Source of the DNA: Laccaria trichodermophora
Taxonomy: Eukaryota; Basidiomycota; Agaricomycetes; Agaricales; Hydnangiaceae
Length of the DNA stretch: 64,000 nt
Direction: 5' to 3'
NCBI GenBank assembly: GCA_018417955.1
Contig: JACTVC010000002.1
Span: 3,968,001 to 4,032,000 of the forward strand
Shown: in pieces, positions 37,920-48,134 of the stretch
Numbering within the stretch: position 1 is the stretch's first letter
Layout of the letters: the number at the start of each line of letters is the position of its first letter
Program-made: the position numbers and the translations under genes
The notes under the pieces: model-generated
The model's database searches: none
What the model was told of the DNA's origin: nothing
Seen by the model: the letters and a program-made list of their open reading frames with translations, nothing else

Positions 37920-38612
37920 ATGCCTTTGCCTACAAAAACTCCGCTCCTTTCACACAGGCAGGCGAAAGTGAACTTCCGCCCACCTGCCTTGCGCCCACCC
38001 ACAATCCCACTCCCTGCCACCCCTAGTCACGCCCCACCTCACTACCTGACACTCCAACGCCCTGCGCCAGTGCTTGCCTGCCATGCTGAGGTTGTTGCCG
38101 ATGAACCTGCCACCGACAATCTCCCAACGTACACCTCTACTGGACCCCCAGCTCCCCAGGTTAACCCCACCCCACCCCTGGCCCCCTCAGTCACCCCCCC
38201 TGCCTATGACGCCCCACCAGCCATCATCTCCCTGCATTTGTGGCGCCTGGAGTGCCCACAAGACATGTCTCCTGAAGGGACTTTTTATTTCCAGGTCTCT
38301 GGGCGAAATCAGAAAGACAAAATCCGTCTTGGCACCAGGATTATATGTCGGGACTTTAGAGGATGGGGCACTGACCCTGCTGACCGCATACGTGTTGCTG
38401 TTCGCTGCAGAGGGGAGATCGGCAGTAGAATGGTCGTCCAGTTTGCAACTGTTCCAGGCTCCGCTGGTGTTGTCCAGGATAGCGATACATTCTATATCTG
38501 CTTCCTCCCTGGTTTTGTATCGGAGACTGGGTGGGGAGAAGAAAGGGGATTGAGGAACCGCCCCTGGCTGTCTCGTGTGCTTGAGAAGTTAATGTCTAAG
38601 CTTCGCCTTTGA
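37920..38612 (+). CDS. Pro-rich ORF, C-rich module 1 (unknown family)
   Basis: Single-exon ORF of 230 aa with its own ATG. Residues 1-110 are extremely Pro/Thr/Ala-rich, an unstructured tail. Residues about 115-215 form a compact, probably beta-rich domain (LHLWRLECPQDM, KIRLGTRIICRDFRGWG, DTFYICFLPGFV). The C-terminus is basic. It is paralogous to the ORF at 39967-40566, sharing a GTR-(L/I)-x-C-x-D-(F/I)-R core, an RC pair and a P-(S/G)-F-(L/V)-V end. No signal peptide or transmembrane segment. It lies in a strongly C-skewed island with a TATA box and long leader, unlike the intron-rich genes around it. It could be a gag-like or other element-borne protein; function unknown. Confidence 0.55.
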   Translation: MPLPTKTPLLSHRQAKVNFRPPALRPPTIPLPATPSHAPPHYLTLQRPAPVLACHAEVVADEPATDNLPTYTSTGPPAPQVNPTPPLAPSVTPPAYDAPPAIISLHLWRLECPQDMSPEGTFYFQVSGRNQKDKIRLGTRIICRDFRGWGTDPADRIRVAVRCRGEIGSRMVVQFATVPGSAGVVQDSDTFYICFLPGFVSETGWGEERGLRNRPWLSRVLEKLMSKLRL

Positions 38613-38864
38613 GACTCCCCCTAAACTCTATGCCTATCCTGGGCTCAGTTGCTGTTACTTACTGTTGATTTTGTCCTTACTTTTGGCTGCTCTCTAGCCT
38701 CATCTGCTCCTTACTTCCATTGTTTTAATTTACATCTACTTCTTACATAGCCTATGGTGCTGTTTGGAATTCAAGCCTCATAAAACTTGTGATCTGTGAT
38801 GCATGGGATTCATACAAATGTAGCTTCAATGGGGGGGATTCCTCCACCTGAAGAAAATCAGTGT

Positions 38865-38889
38865 CTAGTCAGAAGACTAGTTTTTTTTT
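38865..38889 (+). terminator. Hairpin followed by T run
   Basis: CTAGTC-AGAA-GACTAG forms a perfect 6-bp stem with a 4-nt loop, directly followed by nine T. It lies about 250 bp after the module 1 stop codon. It could be a Pol III-style stop, a transposon end or chance. Confidence 0.3.
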
Positions 38890-39558
38890 ATTGGCTGCCT
38901 GTGACCCCCCCTAAGAGTGCTCTGACAGAGAAAGTTTCAATGTTCAATGCTGTGACACCGAGGTAGGCAACATCATGCATTACAGGAATAAACAAGTTTT
39001 TCATGGTGCCTGATTTCAAATCTCACATACAACACACTGTAGCTCACAATAGTACTGAGGATGGTCTCCACATATACTAGACATGCCTGCATGCTACTTG
39101 TAGGGCCAAATGGCTGCCCACACCCTCTATAGGCACCAGAAAGACGCTGTCAGGTAAGGGACCTTGATCCAGAACCACGATGTTCCTGGAGCTCCAAATA
39201 CAATGGACAAGGTGGTGCCGCCGCGACTGAGCGCAAGCACTGGTAATGACCAAACTCCCCCCTTAGACCCACACACGTACAGTCTAGCACCCCACCTGAC
39301 ACCCTACCAAGCAATGCGGATGGGCTACAACACATCTACGGAAAACAGTGCGACATGTCACTCAAAACACAACCGCCCCCCTAAGCTCCATCAGTCGTTG
39401 AGAACCGCCCTCGCAAATACTGCCGGGCAGCTAAGGAACCAACCCACATGGGTAGAGTGGCTAGCACCAACTTACACCCATATCAGCAATACACAAGCCC
39501 TGACCAATATCACCAACGGAATCAGAGGACGCCCGAGCCCTAGGCCCTCGTCAAATGA

Positions 39559-39567
39559 TATAAATAG
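39559..39567 (+). promoter_or_regulatory. TATA box of C-rich module 2
   Basis: TATAAATAG, 408 bp upstream of the 39967 ORF. It is followed by GACCCTGCAT at 39612 and a CTGTTGAACTGCTGCCCTGC block at 39715, both matched in module 1. Confidence 0.55.
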
Positions 39568-39966
39568 CGACAGGATACGGCTGACACACCAAACCCTCAA
39601 AGGGTCTCAATGACCCTGCATCTCCGCAATCGACAGCATATGCCTCTGTAAGTAGCACCAAGTGCGCTTGCCCACTATGATAGATAAATAACCACAGCAG
39701 CCTCCTTGCACCCCCTGTTGAACTGCTGCCCTGCAAGGAATGTGTCACCACTGGAAGCCAAAGGATGGCTGGTAAGCCCAGGCAGCCATACAAAAAGGGC
39801 CATGATCATGACTACCCTGCCCTTTAACTCACTGATTACAACCCTTAGGAAATATATTGACACTCACGCATAAATCGGGTGCAAATCCACGCTTTAAGAA
39901 TACTAGCCCACACCAACACTCAGGCAGCCTCCCCCCTACCAACTGCATTCCAACCAACCGCCAACT

Positions 39967-40566
39967 ATGGACCATACATCCTTGGCCGCTGCCACGATTA
40001 TTGACACCCTCTCAACATCCCCTTCTCTCTCCTCTGTGGGCGAACCCCCCCAAAGTGCCTCGTCGTCGATGGATGTAGCCCGGCCTTCCAGTCAAATAGG
40101 CTCACTCCTCTCCGCCTCCAGTGTACATGCAGGCATACACATATCTAGCCCTAGATGCTCCAGCCTAGGCTTGCCACCAGGAGCGCCAAGGACCGTCTAC
40201 ATGGGTTTAAAGGTTAAAGAAGACCGTGCGGGGGTTCCGGCAGCCCTCCGCAACAAGACGCTGCTGGAATGCAAGGGCAAAATCAGTCTGCCCAGCATCA
40301 CTGCTGGCACCCGCCTCGAGTGTGGGGACATACGCCCTGCTGGCAATGGTCTATATCGAGTGTTTAAGAGATGCGTCCATAATGACGGTGGAAACGCCAT
40401 CCTGGAGGTGGTTACTTGCTGTGAGGTGGACGGGGAAGAGATGATAGTCCTGGAAATCCCATCGTTCCTTGTGACCCTCCCAGCCATTCTGGTATACATG
40501 AAAGCTGAGCTCCCGTTACGCTGGGCCCTTTGGGAAATCCTCACCTCCTGCATCCCATGCCTCTGA
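39967..40566 (+). CDS. Paralogous ORF, C-rich module 2 (unknown family)
   Basis: Single-exon ORF of 199 aa, ATG 39967. It has a Ser/Pro-rich N-terminal 70 residues followed by a domain with VYMGLKVKEDRAGVP, KISLPSITAGTRLECGDIR, ILEVVTCCEVDGEEMIVLE and IPSFLVTLPAILVYM. It aligns with the module 1 ORF around GTRLECGDIR and IPSFLV but is strongly diverged. Conserved architecture, spacing and promoter blocks in two divergent copies suggest both were maintained as coding units. No known family recognised. Confidence 0.55.
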   Translation: MDHTSLAAATIIDTLSTSPSLSSVGEPPQSASSSMDVARPSSQIGSLLSASSVHAGIHISSPRCSSLGLPPGAPRTVYMGLKVKEDRAGVPAALRNKTLLECKGKISLPSITAGTRLECGDIRPAGNGLYRVFKRCVHNDGGNAILEVVTCCEVDGEEMIVLEIPSFLVTLPAILVYMKAELPLRWALWEILTSCIPCL

Positions 40567-40569
40567 TCA

Positions 40570-41195
40570 AACCAAGACCCCCCCTAAAAACAAGCAACCC
40601 CTGGCTCCCCCAACTGGTATGCAGTCCCTACAATATCTCATAACACCCCACTCCTTACACCCCACATACACTGCCTCTTACTTTCTGTGCACTGCTCACT
40701 AGCTCCACATTCACTGTGAATATTTTTCTGCACTCCCTACCTGCTCTACACCCTGCTGTACATATCTTCGCTACCTAGCCCACCTTACACTCCCTTACCC
40801 CCCTGCCTATATAATCACCACAGCACATTGGGACCCACATCAGCTGCCCTGCAGCCTTCAGTGTCCTACATACCCAGTTCGCTACTCCTACCTCCCACAA
40901 ATAGCAAATCCCAACTTTAAATATAGCCCTAACTTGCTACAAATACAATAGACAGGACACAATATGCTCCACCGCTGGTCCTTGTATCTAATGTGACAGC
41001 TACTCGCAAACGAGATGTTGTCCCGGGAACAACCGCTGCTAGCACGAGGAAGCCTGAAAAGAACAGCGAATGCACAACAAGCGCAAAGCCCAACAAACCG
41101 ACAAATAAACGACAGCCCACTCACAATGTAAACGCTGTCAACACACGCTCACAACAAACAAGTGACCACCCAACGAGAACCAACTATACCCCCTC
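40570..41195. other. C-rich 3' flank of module 2, no gene
   Basis: C/A-rich plus strand, with a TATATAATCAC sequence at about 40808 that might be another promoter. Short frames only. Confidence 0.4.
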
Positions 41196-42130
41196 TTGAA
41201 CTTTCTTCCTGAGCGTTCTAGAACTGGAGAAATGCCGGACCAAATAGGACTATGAAAATATAACAAATGCAAACAGCCCACACTGCCGTGCCGCCCATCA
41301 CTAACCTCAGCTGGCCCAACGTCTACTGAAAGAAATTGCTACCACACCGGAACGCCGACGAAGGACTCCTACCATCAAAAAGACCCTACTGCCATCCTGC
41401 CTCAGCCTCTACCCCTTGCTGGCCCTAACTAAGCCAGTATCTAACAAGCGAAATCACTATCACGCCATACTGGAAACCACCAAGAGGCTTCGGCTACGGA
41501 CAAGACCGCAGCTGCCCATGCCTACCGCTATACAATATCCACATAGTACCTTGCTTTTTATACCCTACATAGACCACTCTCCCAAATATCACAAAGCTAT
41601 GCAGATATGCAACAGACAAACGCCCCAATATAGCCAAAAGAAATTACCCCTCCTGAACGCTCTAGAACTAGAAAGAACACCGAGCCAAATAAGACTATGT
41701 AAATATAACAAATGCAAATAGTTCGCACAATCATGCTGCCACACCCACGAAGGCGTAGCCCATCACCTCAGCCGGCCAAACATCTGCTGGAAGGAATCGC
41801 TATCACGCCCTGCGAAACGCCGACAAGAGATTCACGCCCTCGAAAAGACCTTACCACCTTCCATAAATGCCCATGATCCCCCCCGACCATGATATAGCTG
41901 AGCGCAAAACGTTACACTAGGTGCCCTAGTTCAGCTGGGCTTCAACATACATACAGTGCCTCACGCTCACCCAGTACAAAGCCACTCCCCTGCCTCCTGC
42001 TAGCCTTGACTGAGCTGACATCTACCATGCAAAATCACGCCACACCGAAGGCCAACAAGACACCATCGCTCTGGACGAGACCGCATCTGCCCAACCCCAT
42101 CCCTATGCTCCCACAATGCCCGATGGCTGG
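41196..42130. repeat. Two degenerate tandem units, about 440 bp apart
   Basis: The sequences starting at about 41205 and 41650 share ordered blocks: GCGTTCTAGAACTGGAGA and CGCTCTAGAACTAGAAAG; ATAACAAATGCAAA; CACCTCAGC with GGCCAA nearby; and the CGCCGAC block. Two further paired segments (about 41398-41540 and 41990-42110) share CCT-GCTGGCC-type and GACAAGACCGCA/GACGAGACCGCA blocks. The units are strongly diverged and non-coding. Confidence 0.6.
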
Positions 42131-42589
42131 ACAAGCTAGTTACTAAACCGGGTCTACAGCCGCCGCTATGCCCTCCCACTCCCAACACTGCACGTTCCCT
42201 ATCCCCCCCAGGACTAGCTGCCGCATGATAGGCCATGCCGACAGCTCGACTAGAGACAGATGCCCCTTGATGCATGAGGACTAACCAGGCCGACGAGGAA
42301 GCTACATATAAGGAGTGGAAACGTAGGTGAATCCCCCACCTGTCTGCAACCCACACTAATCTGCTATAAATCAAACAGTCCCAATGTCGCTCCACAACAA
42401 CACCCCCATACTCTGCTTTTAATGGTAAGCCTTACTTCAGAAAGACGTACGCATTTGAATCATAATTGCTGTAAGCCTTTATATTGCAATGATCAGAACA
42501 AGAGTAGCGGGGCGGCCATAACGTCATCAGACATCTTCTCCTCAGCTATCCCATGGTTGCACAAAACAGAAAACGTTCAACGATAAGAT

Positions 42590-43755
42590 CCGGCTACCAA
42601 TAACCTGCAGCATCTATAATGCCATTAAGTGTACCATGAATTATTTCCAGCGAAATAAGCTGCTTCTTGAGTTCAATAACCATCTTAGCCAACATAAGGA
42701 CTATGCATGCCAGCCAGCATATGAGTATGGAAAGCACACGCATCAGAGCTTCAGTAAGGTTGTTTAAATAACTTCTGCGAAGCAAAGGTTGCATGAGGAT
42801 TGACTCACTATTGTGTGGACTCGATTGTGACATGATGGCAATACATGCGATCATGAGGTGATCAATACGAGCAAGGTTATCTGTGGATGGCATTGACAAC
42901 ACCTCATCAATGAGAGCTGTATCATTGGACCCACCTTGTATTTCATTCATTTCATTGTTGAATACTTGTGCGATGTTTTTCATCTCTACAAATATCAGAT
43001 CTTGATGGAGTGAATTATTTACTTCTTTTAAGACAGAAAATTTGTATCACCTTCTGTAGAAATGTTGGTGGTAAGGTTCTCCGGTATTTGGTTTGTGGAC
43101 ATGGTACAGAATTTCCCTCGTCACTCCGACCTTTTTATGTGTTTACACGGCTATACGATAGTATTATTCGAGGATAATTAACAAAAGAGTGGAAGCGGTA
43201 CCGTCACTGGATTGTTACAAGCCAACATCACGGATGTCATTAATCCACCATCGGGTTCAATTCCAACAGGGTGCATATTGACACCATCTAGTAAGTGAGA
43301 ACGGCACAACGCAGGATACTGAAAATCTATAGAATTGTACTGAGTTGACGAAGTAAGTATTGATGTCACCAAAGAGCCCCGACCGGATATAGATCATTGA
43401 TTCTTGTTGAAGAACCTTCAGAGTGCCAAGCTGTGCAAGTTGGCTCGCCCACGGCGGTTTACCGGTACGAATGCAGCAGCCGTAACAATGAATTTGTTTC
43501 CCTATGGCCCGTTATCTGTATTAGACAAAGAAAGGAGCTGACCTGGCGGCGTCCAATTTCTGTACGGGTAGCATTCGATACTTTGATAGCCGGCCGTGAT
43601 GAGCGCCATAATTGTGGGATCTGCATCCGACGATACTGAGCTGTTACCCATCAGATACTAGTGCCTGTTGACGAAAGAGGAAATGTTTCATCACAATACT
43701 GTCAATCCCGCCGATTCAGAATCCATGGCAGTTCGCGACCTGAAAACTGTATAAA
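42590..43755. repeat. Segmental duplication, copy B
   Basis: Counterpart of 35050-36235. It carries the intact small ORF on the minus strand and the 5' part of the F-box gene on the plus strand. The shared block CACCTTCTGTAGAAAT (35518 and 43049 regions) and the CTACCCATCAGATA-type block near 43640 and 36112 mark collinearity. Confidence 0.85.
42594..42983 (-). CDS. Small protein with hydrophobic helix, duplicated-locus copy B
   Basis: Intact ATG-initiated ORF of 129 aa. The N-terminal half is polar (MKNIAQVFNNEMNEIQGG). Residues about 88-106 form a hydrophobic helix (VLSILICWLACIVLMLAKM), followed by an amphipathic ending. It could be a single-pass membrane protein. The second copy at 35067-35440 is broken by a stop and shifts. 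It is divergent to the F-box gene, with the same arrangement in the decayed copy, which suggests the two have travelled together. No family recognised. Confidence 0.5.
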   Translation of the reverse strand: MKNIAQVFNNEMNEIQGGSNDTALIDEVLSMPSTDNLARIDHLMIACIAIMSQSSPHNSESILMQPLLRRSYLNNLTEALMRVLSILICWLACIVLMLAKMVIELKKQLISLEIIHGTLNGIIDAAGYW

Positions 43756-45084
43756 TGACGATGAGTACAAGCCACTGAATAGGACGAATAATGCAATCTT
43801 CCACAAGAATGACACTTACGTTGAGCTCCCCTGTGAACTACTCGAAGTTTTGGTTGAAGGGGCATTCGTGAGTGATCATCAACCATGCATAAACGTATCT
43901 GAAGTGTTGTTAGTGTCAAAGCGGATTGGCGTAGTGCCGGTATTCTCGATCTGGCAAACGAGTTGCTTGATGAAATCGTCCGGTTACTACCATTGAGCGA
44001 CTATCCTAAGGTCATGCGTACCTGTACACGGTTTCATTGCATCGTTGCAAGGTTGATGTACAGGTATCTAGAAGTAAGTGGTCGTGCCGCCAGGCGATGC
44101 TTTTCCGTACTCTCCTCGGAGTCATCGACCCTATTAGGATATGGTGATTTAGTGAGATATTTGCATTACGATTCGACGTTGGCCGGCGACGTTTACCTGA
44201 CATACCCTATACTCGTCGGAGCCCTGCTTCAATTGAATGGGCTAACGAGGTTACATCTCTCCGTTGGGTACGATACCGCGGATTTTTTGATCCACCTCAT
44301 GCAGGGAAAGGATATTATCAGACAAAATCCTTGTGCCTTTCGATCGATGTATAAGATAGAGCGTGGAGGACGAACGTATTCGTCACTGGTGTTGCCTGTG
44401 TTGGATCATATTATTGTGGACGGGGATTTGAGGCTTTTACGACTGGTCCGGAATCGTAGGAGCATTCGCCATATAGAGGTAATCAATTCGCTAAACTACG
44501 CGAGTATCTCGGAAATGGTGGATGCGGTCGGAGGCGGAAGCATCATGCCTTTGATCGAGAGGTTGAATCTGAGGTTCGAATTTACCTCGACGTCCGAATT
44601 GGTGTCGGCCCTGTGGGGTCTTTCGTTCGTTTTTCCCAATTTGCGCTGCCTAACTTTTCGGTCGCCATTCGTGAATGCACTGGTGCGTATTGTTTAGCAA
44701 TATGGCCCACGCAGTCTCTAATTTAAATTTTTATTGTCCCAGTCTGTGTCACGCATCTTGACATCTCGAAGCATTGCATTTCCGCAATTACAGCGTCTGG
44801 TCGTCACCAGCACTAGCGAGCATAACGACGCACCTGTATTTTTTAGTCCAATGGAGAAGTCACTCATGGACCAGTTTGTACACCTGACAAAGGCGAGGAC
44901 GATTCGAACTAAGCTTTCCTACGCGTCGTTTGGGAGCTTGAAGTGGTCGACCGACTACGTGACAGACGCATGGGTGGCAGATACGGATGGGATTGACGAA
45001 ACGATCGTTGATGTCGGGAAAATGGCAGTTCTGCCAATTATGTTTTATGCAGAAAACGAGGCAAATGGGATGGACGATATGTGA
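43682..45084 (+). CDS. F-box protein (Agaricomycete LRR-like type)
   Basis: The probable first exon begins at ATG 43682 (MFHHNTVN), a start supported by a matching MFHHTPVN in the duplicate. The exon with VELPCELLEVLVEGAF (about 43815-43870) and the main exon to 44682 contain an F-box (DLANELLDEIVRLLPLSDYP) followed by CTRFHCIVARLMYRYLEVSG. A long Leu-rich C-terminal part follows, ending YASFGSLKWSTDYV in the last exon (44743-45084, TGA). The join between the first F-box-like exon and the main exon at about 43870-43935 does not keep frame with the sites I found, so a frameshift or an unseen site is possible. Such proteins recruit substrates to SCF ubiquitin ligases; this one's partner is unknown. 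Confidence 0.7.
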
Positions 45085-46273
45085 TGACCAATGTGTTGGT
45101 AGAAATTGGGTGAAAGGTTAACCATTGTTTGTCGAAGTTGAGACCACGCCGGAATATATCTATCTGTCTATCAAGTTATATATCACGAAGATGAATCGAA
45201 ATTGAAATGTGTATACTAGTGCAATGATCAAGGGGGAGAAAGTGTTCTTGCACATAGTTGTGGTGGAATTACAAGCGGATCACGTTCGTGAAGACAACGT
45301 TTGCGTTGCTCCGTGTTTTTTCCCTTATTGTTCTGTAGCTTGATGTGATGATAAGTATTTCAAATTATGCTACGTATTAAGGTAGTTACTTGAATCCAGA
45401 AGCCCTCGCGCGTTCGCGAGGGTCCCTATTCAACCCGAGTGTTCACGATGACCTGGACATTTCAACAAGTTGGGGGCAGCCTGACATGTTACTGCAATAA
45501 AGACAAATTAGTTACATACATGATGCATTTCTGAAATCCTGCGTAAATAACGCCTATCATAAATCATTTCGCCAGAGGTCAACTACAGCGATGACCTGAC
45601 CAAGATCGTCAAGTCCAATAGAACCTCCAAATCAATTTAACAGGTGTCTTTTTAAGAGGAAGAATGAATAAATAAAAAGTACCCGAAAGACTGTATCGAT
45701 ACTGAATTGATGGACCGTTTATTGAAAAATATAATAGCCAGTACATACCGATGATATGTCAAATCACAATTTCATGTTCGGTTGTCGATCGATCATGAAA
45801 TTCTGATGCGCTACTAACGATATGATGCACACAACCTGAAATCTACCTATCGGTCTTGATCTAACTACGAAGAGCCCGGTAATAGATATAAAGAGAGCGG
45901 TACCCAAGCGGTACCAATGAGGATCTGGTTTCCAGTATCACTCAGGTGTTTTATCAGCACGCGTTGTCGAGTCAACGTTTATCACCCACCATCAATGAAA
46001 ACTTGCCTGAATCCCAATGAGCAGGCTAGCACGCTAAAGCGGAAGGAAGCGGAACTTACGAGGCATCGCGTACTGTGGACGTCAGGAGTCAATGAAGAAG
46101 ATGACGGAAACACGTGACCACGTAGGGAAAAGTGACGCGTGACAAAGGTGCTCTGTGGAGGCTGTGTGCCTTCTGTTTATGTGTTTAATACCAAAGCTGC
46201 TGTTCAACAAACAAACGTGTGATGGTGTTTCTAAAACCTAGATACTAAAGTATCCAGGAACATTGCATAAAAC
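45085..46273. other. 1.2 kb intergenic; hairpin near 45404
   Basis: No supportable gene. It contains a perfect 8-bp palindromic stem CCCTCGCG-CGTT-CGCGAGGG at about 45405-45424. It marks the right border of the accessory region. Confidence 0.5.
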
Positions 46274-48017
46274 ATGGACTCTTCACCTCCACCCAAAACT
46301 CCAACATCAGTCGAAATCGACGAGCTTGAAGAAGAATTCTTCTCAGAAACGGAAGATGATCCCAACGTTTTTGCTATCAGGAGTCCTCTTCAACAGCCCG
46401 ACTGCAAGATGTTAACCACCCGACAACTTCATAGTCTGGCGCCTCTTATCCTTGCTGTTCTGTCGCATTCTAACGTATTCTTCTCGAAGCTCTTATACAT
46501 GAGGGAATGATTGATCTCAATCCTTCCTATCAACGAGGTGCGCCGATGTTGCTCATCTTGACCGCCGAGTTTACATTTATGACTTCACTATGAAGAGGTC
46601 GTTTGGCCGGAGACTAAGCAAATCGGTCTCATAGACTCCCTTTTTCGAAATTTTTACGTACCTCCTGTCGTGTTCGCTGTGCAAAAAGACGAAGACGATG
46701 AGGACGTTCGTATCTGTGTAGATGGGAAGCAGGTGTGCTGCCGCGAGGATTACCCATGCCTTTCCTGGTCACTCATTCACCTTTAGCGTTTGACTTCAAT
46801 ACAAAAGTTTTTCGATGGCCAAGCACGTATTTGCTGTTTACAAACGTCTAGATTCTTTGACTGACCCACATTTAGATTCCTCGTGCGCTTTCTCCATCTA
46901 AACCTTGAGGCATGTTTTACGGATTTCAACCAGATAGAGACACCAAAACGAAGAAAAACTTTTGGTACACAACGTCAGAGTCCTCCAAGGGTCAGCGTCT
47001 TGAAGTTCCTGACTTTTGGAAGGAACAATTTTCAAAGAAGCAGATTACGTGTGGTGAGCATTTTGTTAAATTGGCTGTATCAATCTGTTGGACATGTCAT
47101 TTTCAGTCGAGTATCGTAATTTAGGTCCTGGCGCTGAACGCGAGATTTTCCAAAGAGTACAGCTCGGCATGACTCTAACTGCGGCAGGTAGGTTGTTTAT
47201 ATGCATTCTAATACTTTTATCAATTCGATTCTTTTAGAAAAACTGCAGGCTATCTCATCGCCATGGGCACAGTACGCTCAGAACTTGTCACCTTTATATC
47301 CAATTTTAAATTTTACTCCAGATGGATTGGGGAACTTGAAGCACGGCATGTTACCGTCGATGGCGGCCTTTCACACGTTCTTCAATGGGACACTAAACGT
47401 GGTCGGGACTACCAGAATATTGCCCATATGGTGTATTGCTGTGACGGTATTCCCAAGCAGCAGTTGCTCCCCACTGCGCAAAAGGTCGAGAAGTGGTTGT
47501 CTCGTATCGATGAACCTGGGCAGCAATTCAAAGACGATATTGAACGGGTGCTGAAAGACTTTTGGTTGATTGCACATAAGAAGGAGCTAAATGAGGGATT
47601 CACTAAGATTCAGCAACGTGTGGCACCAGTAGAGTTTCTGTTCGTTGGTAAGAATTTTGACTATGGCTGTGGTCACATCTGCCTGACAGGGCTTGGAAAG
47701 GTGTCTTGCTTTATACATTACGCGGTGCGTCATTGGAAGATCGGGCAAAGGCCATCCATATCCTCCGCAAAAGTATTCGCTCAGAATTCAAAGACATTCG
47801 GAACAATTCGTTGGTCGGCAAAGCTATGTGGAGGCACGTCGGCGACTTGGCTGTGGACCCTACCAGCTCGGGGATATTCGGTGGAAGTTCATCGAGTGGA
47901 AAGGGGAGGAAGAAGAGGAAAGTGGATTACAGCGAGGTGGATGAGGAGTATCGGCCAGAACCTGTGCGTAGTCTGGGGAAACCGCTCAAAATACGACCAC
48001 GGCCAACCAAAACCTGA
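46274..48017 (+). CDS. DUF262 (GmrSD-like N-terminal) domain protein
   Basis: Starts ATG 46274 with an acidic N-terminus (DELEEEFFSE). Introns interrupt it at 46432, 46548, 46733, 46822, 46893, 47054, 47188, 47272 and 47650. The joined protein carries the DUF262 core LIHEGMIDLNPSYQREVVWP, LIDSLFRNFYVPPVVF and CVDGKQRLTSIQKFFDGQ (ParB/sulfiredoxin-like nuclease fold). It continues FWYTTSESSKGQRLEVPDFW, YRNLGPGAEREIFQRVQLG and DTKRGRDYQNIAHMVYCC. The C-terminal tail has a KGRKKRKVD nuclear-signal-like patch. In bacteria the domain is found in modification-dependent restriction enzymes; the role of the fungal protein is unknown. One intron (46822) seems to be GC-AG. The gene is intact. Confidence 0.85.
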
Positions 48018-48134
48018 GGGCTTTTCCGAACTTTTGACGATACTATTGATCATGCACCCTATATTTCATATAGCCTTGTACATTTTAGCAAAGGGACTTT
48101 GTTGATGTATATAATTTTAATACGACAGATCCAT

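Noticed and set aside
47240..47320. Apparent frameshift in the DUF262 gene between SPWAQ and the next segment
   Set aside because: A normal 50-nt GT-AG intron (GTACGC...CTCCAG) joins CA+A to keep Gln and restores the frame.
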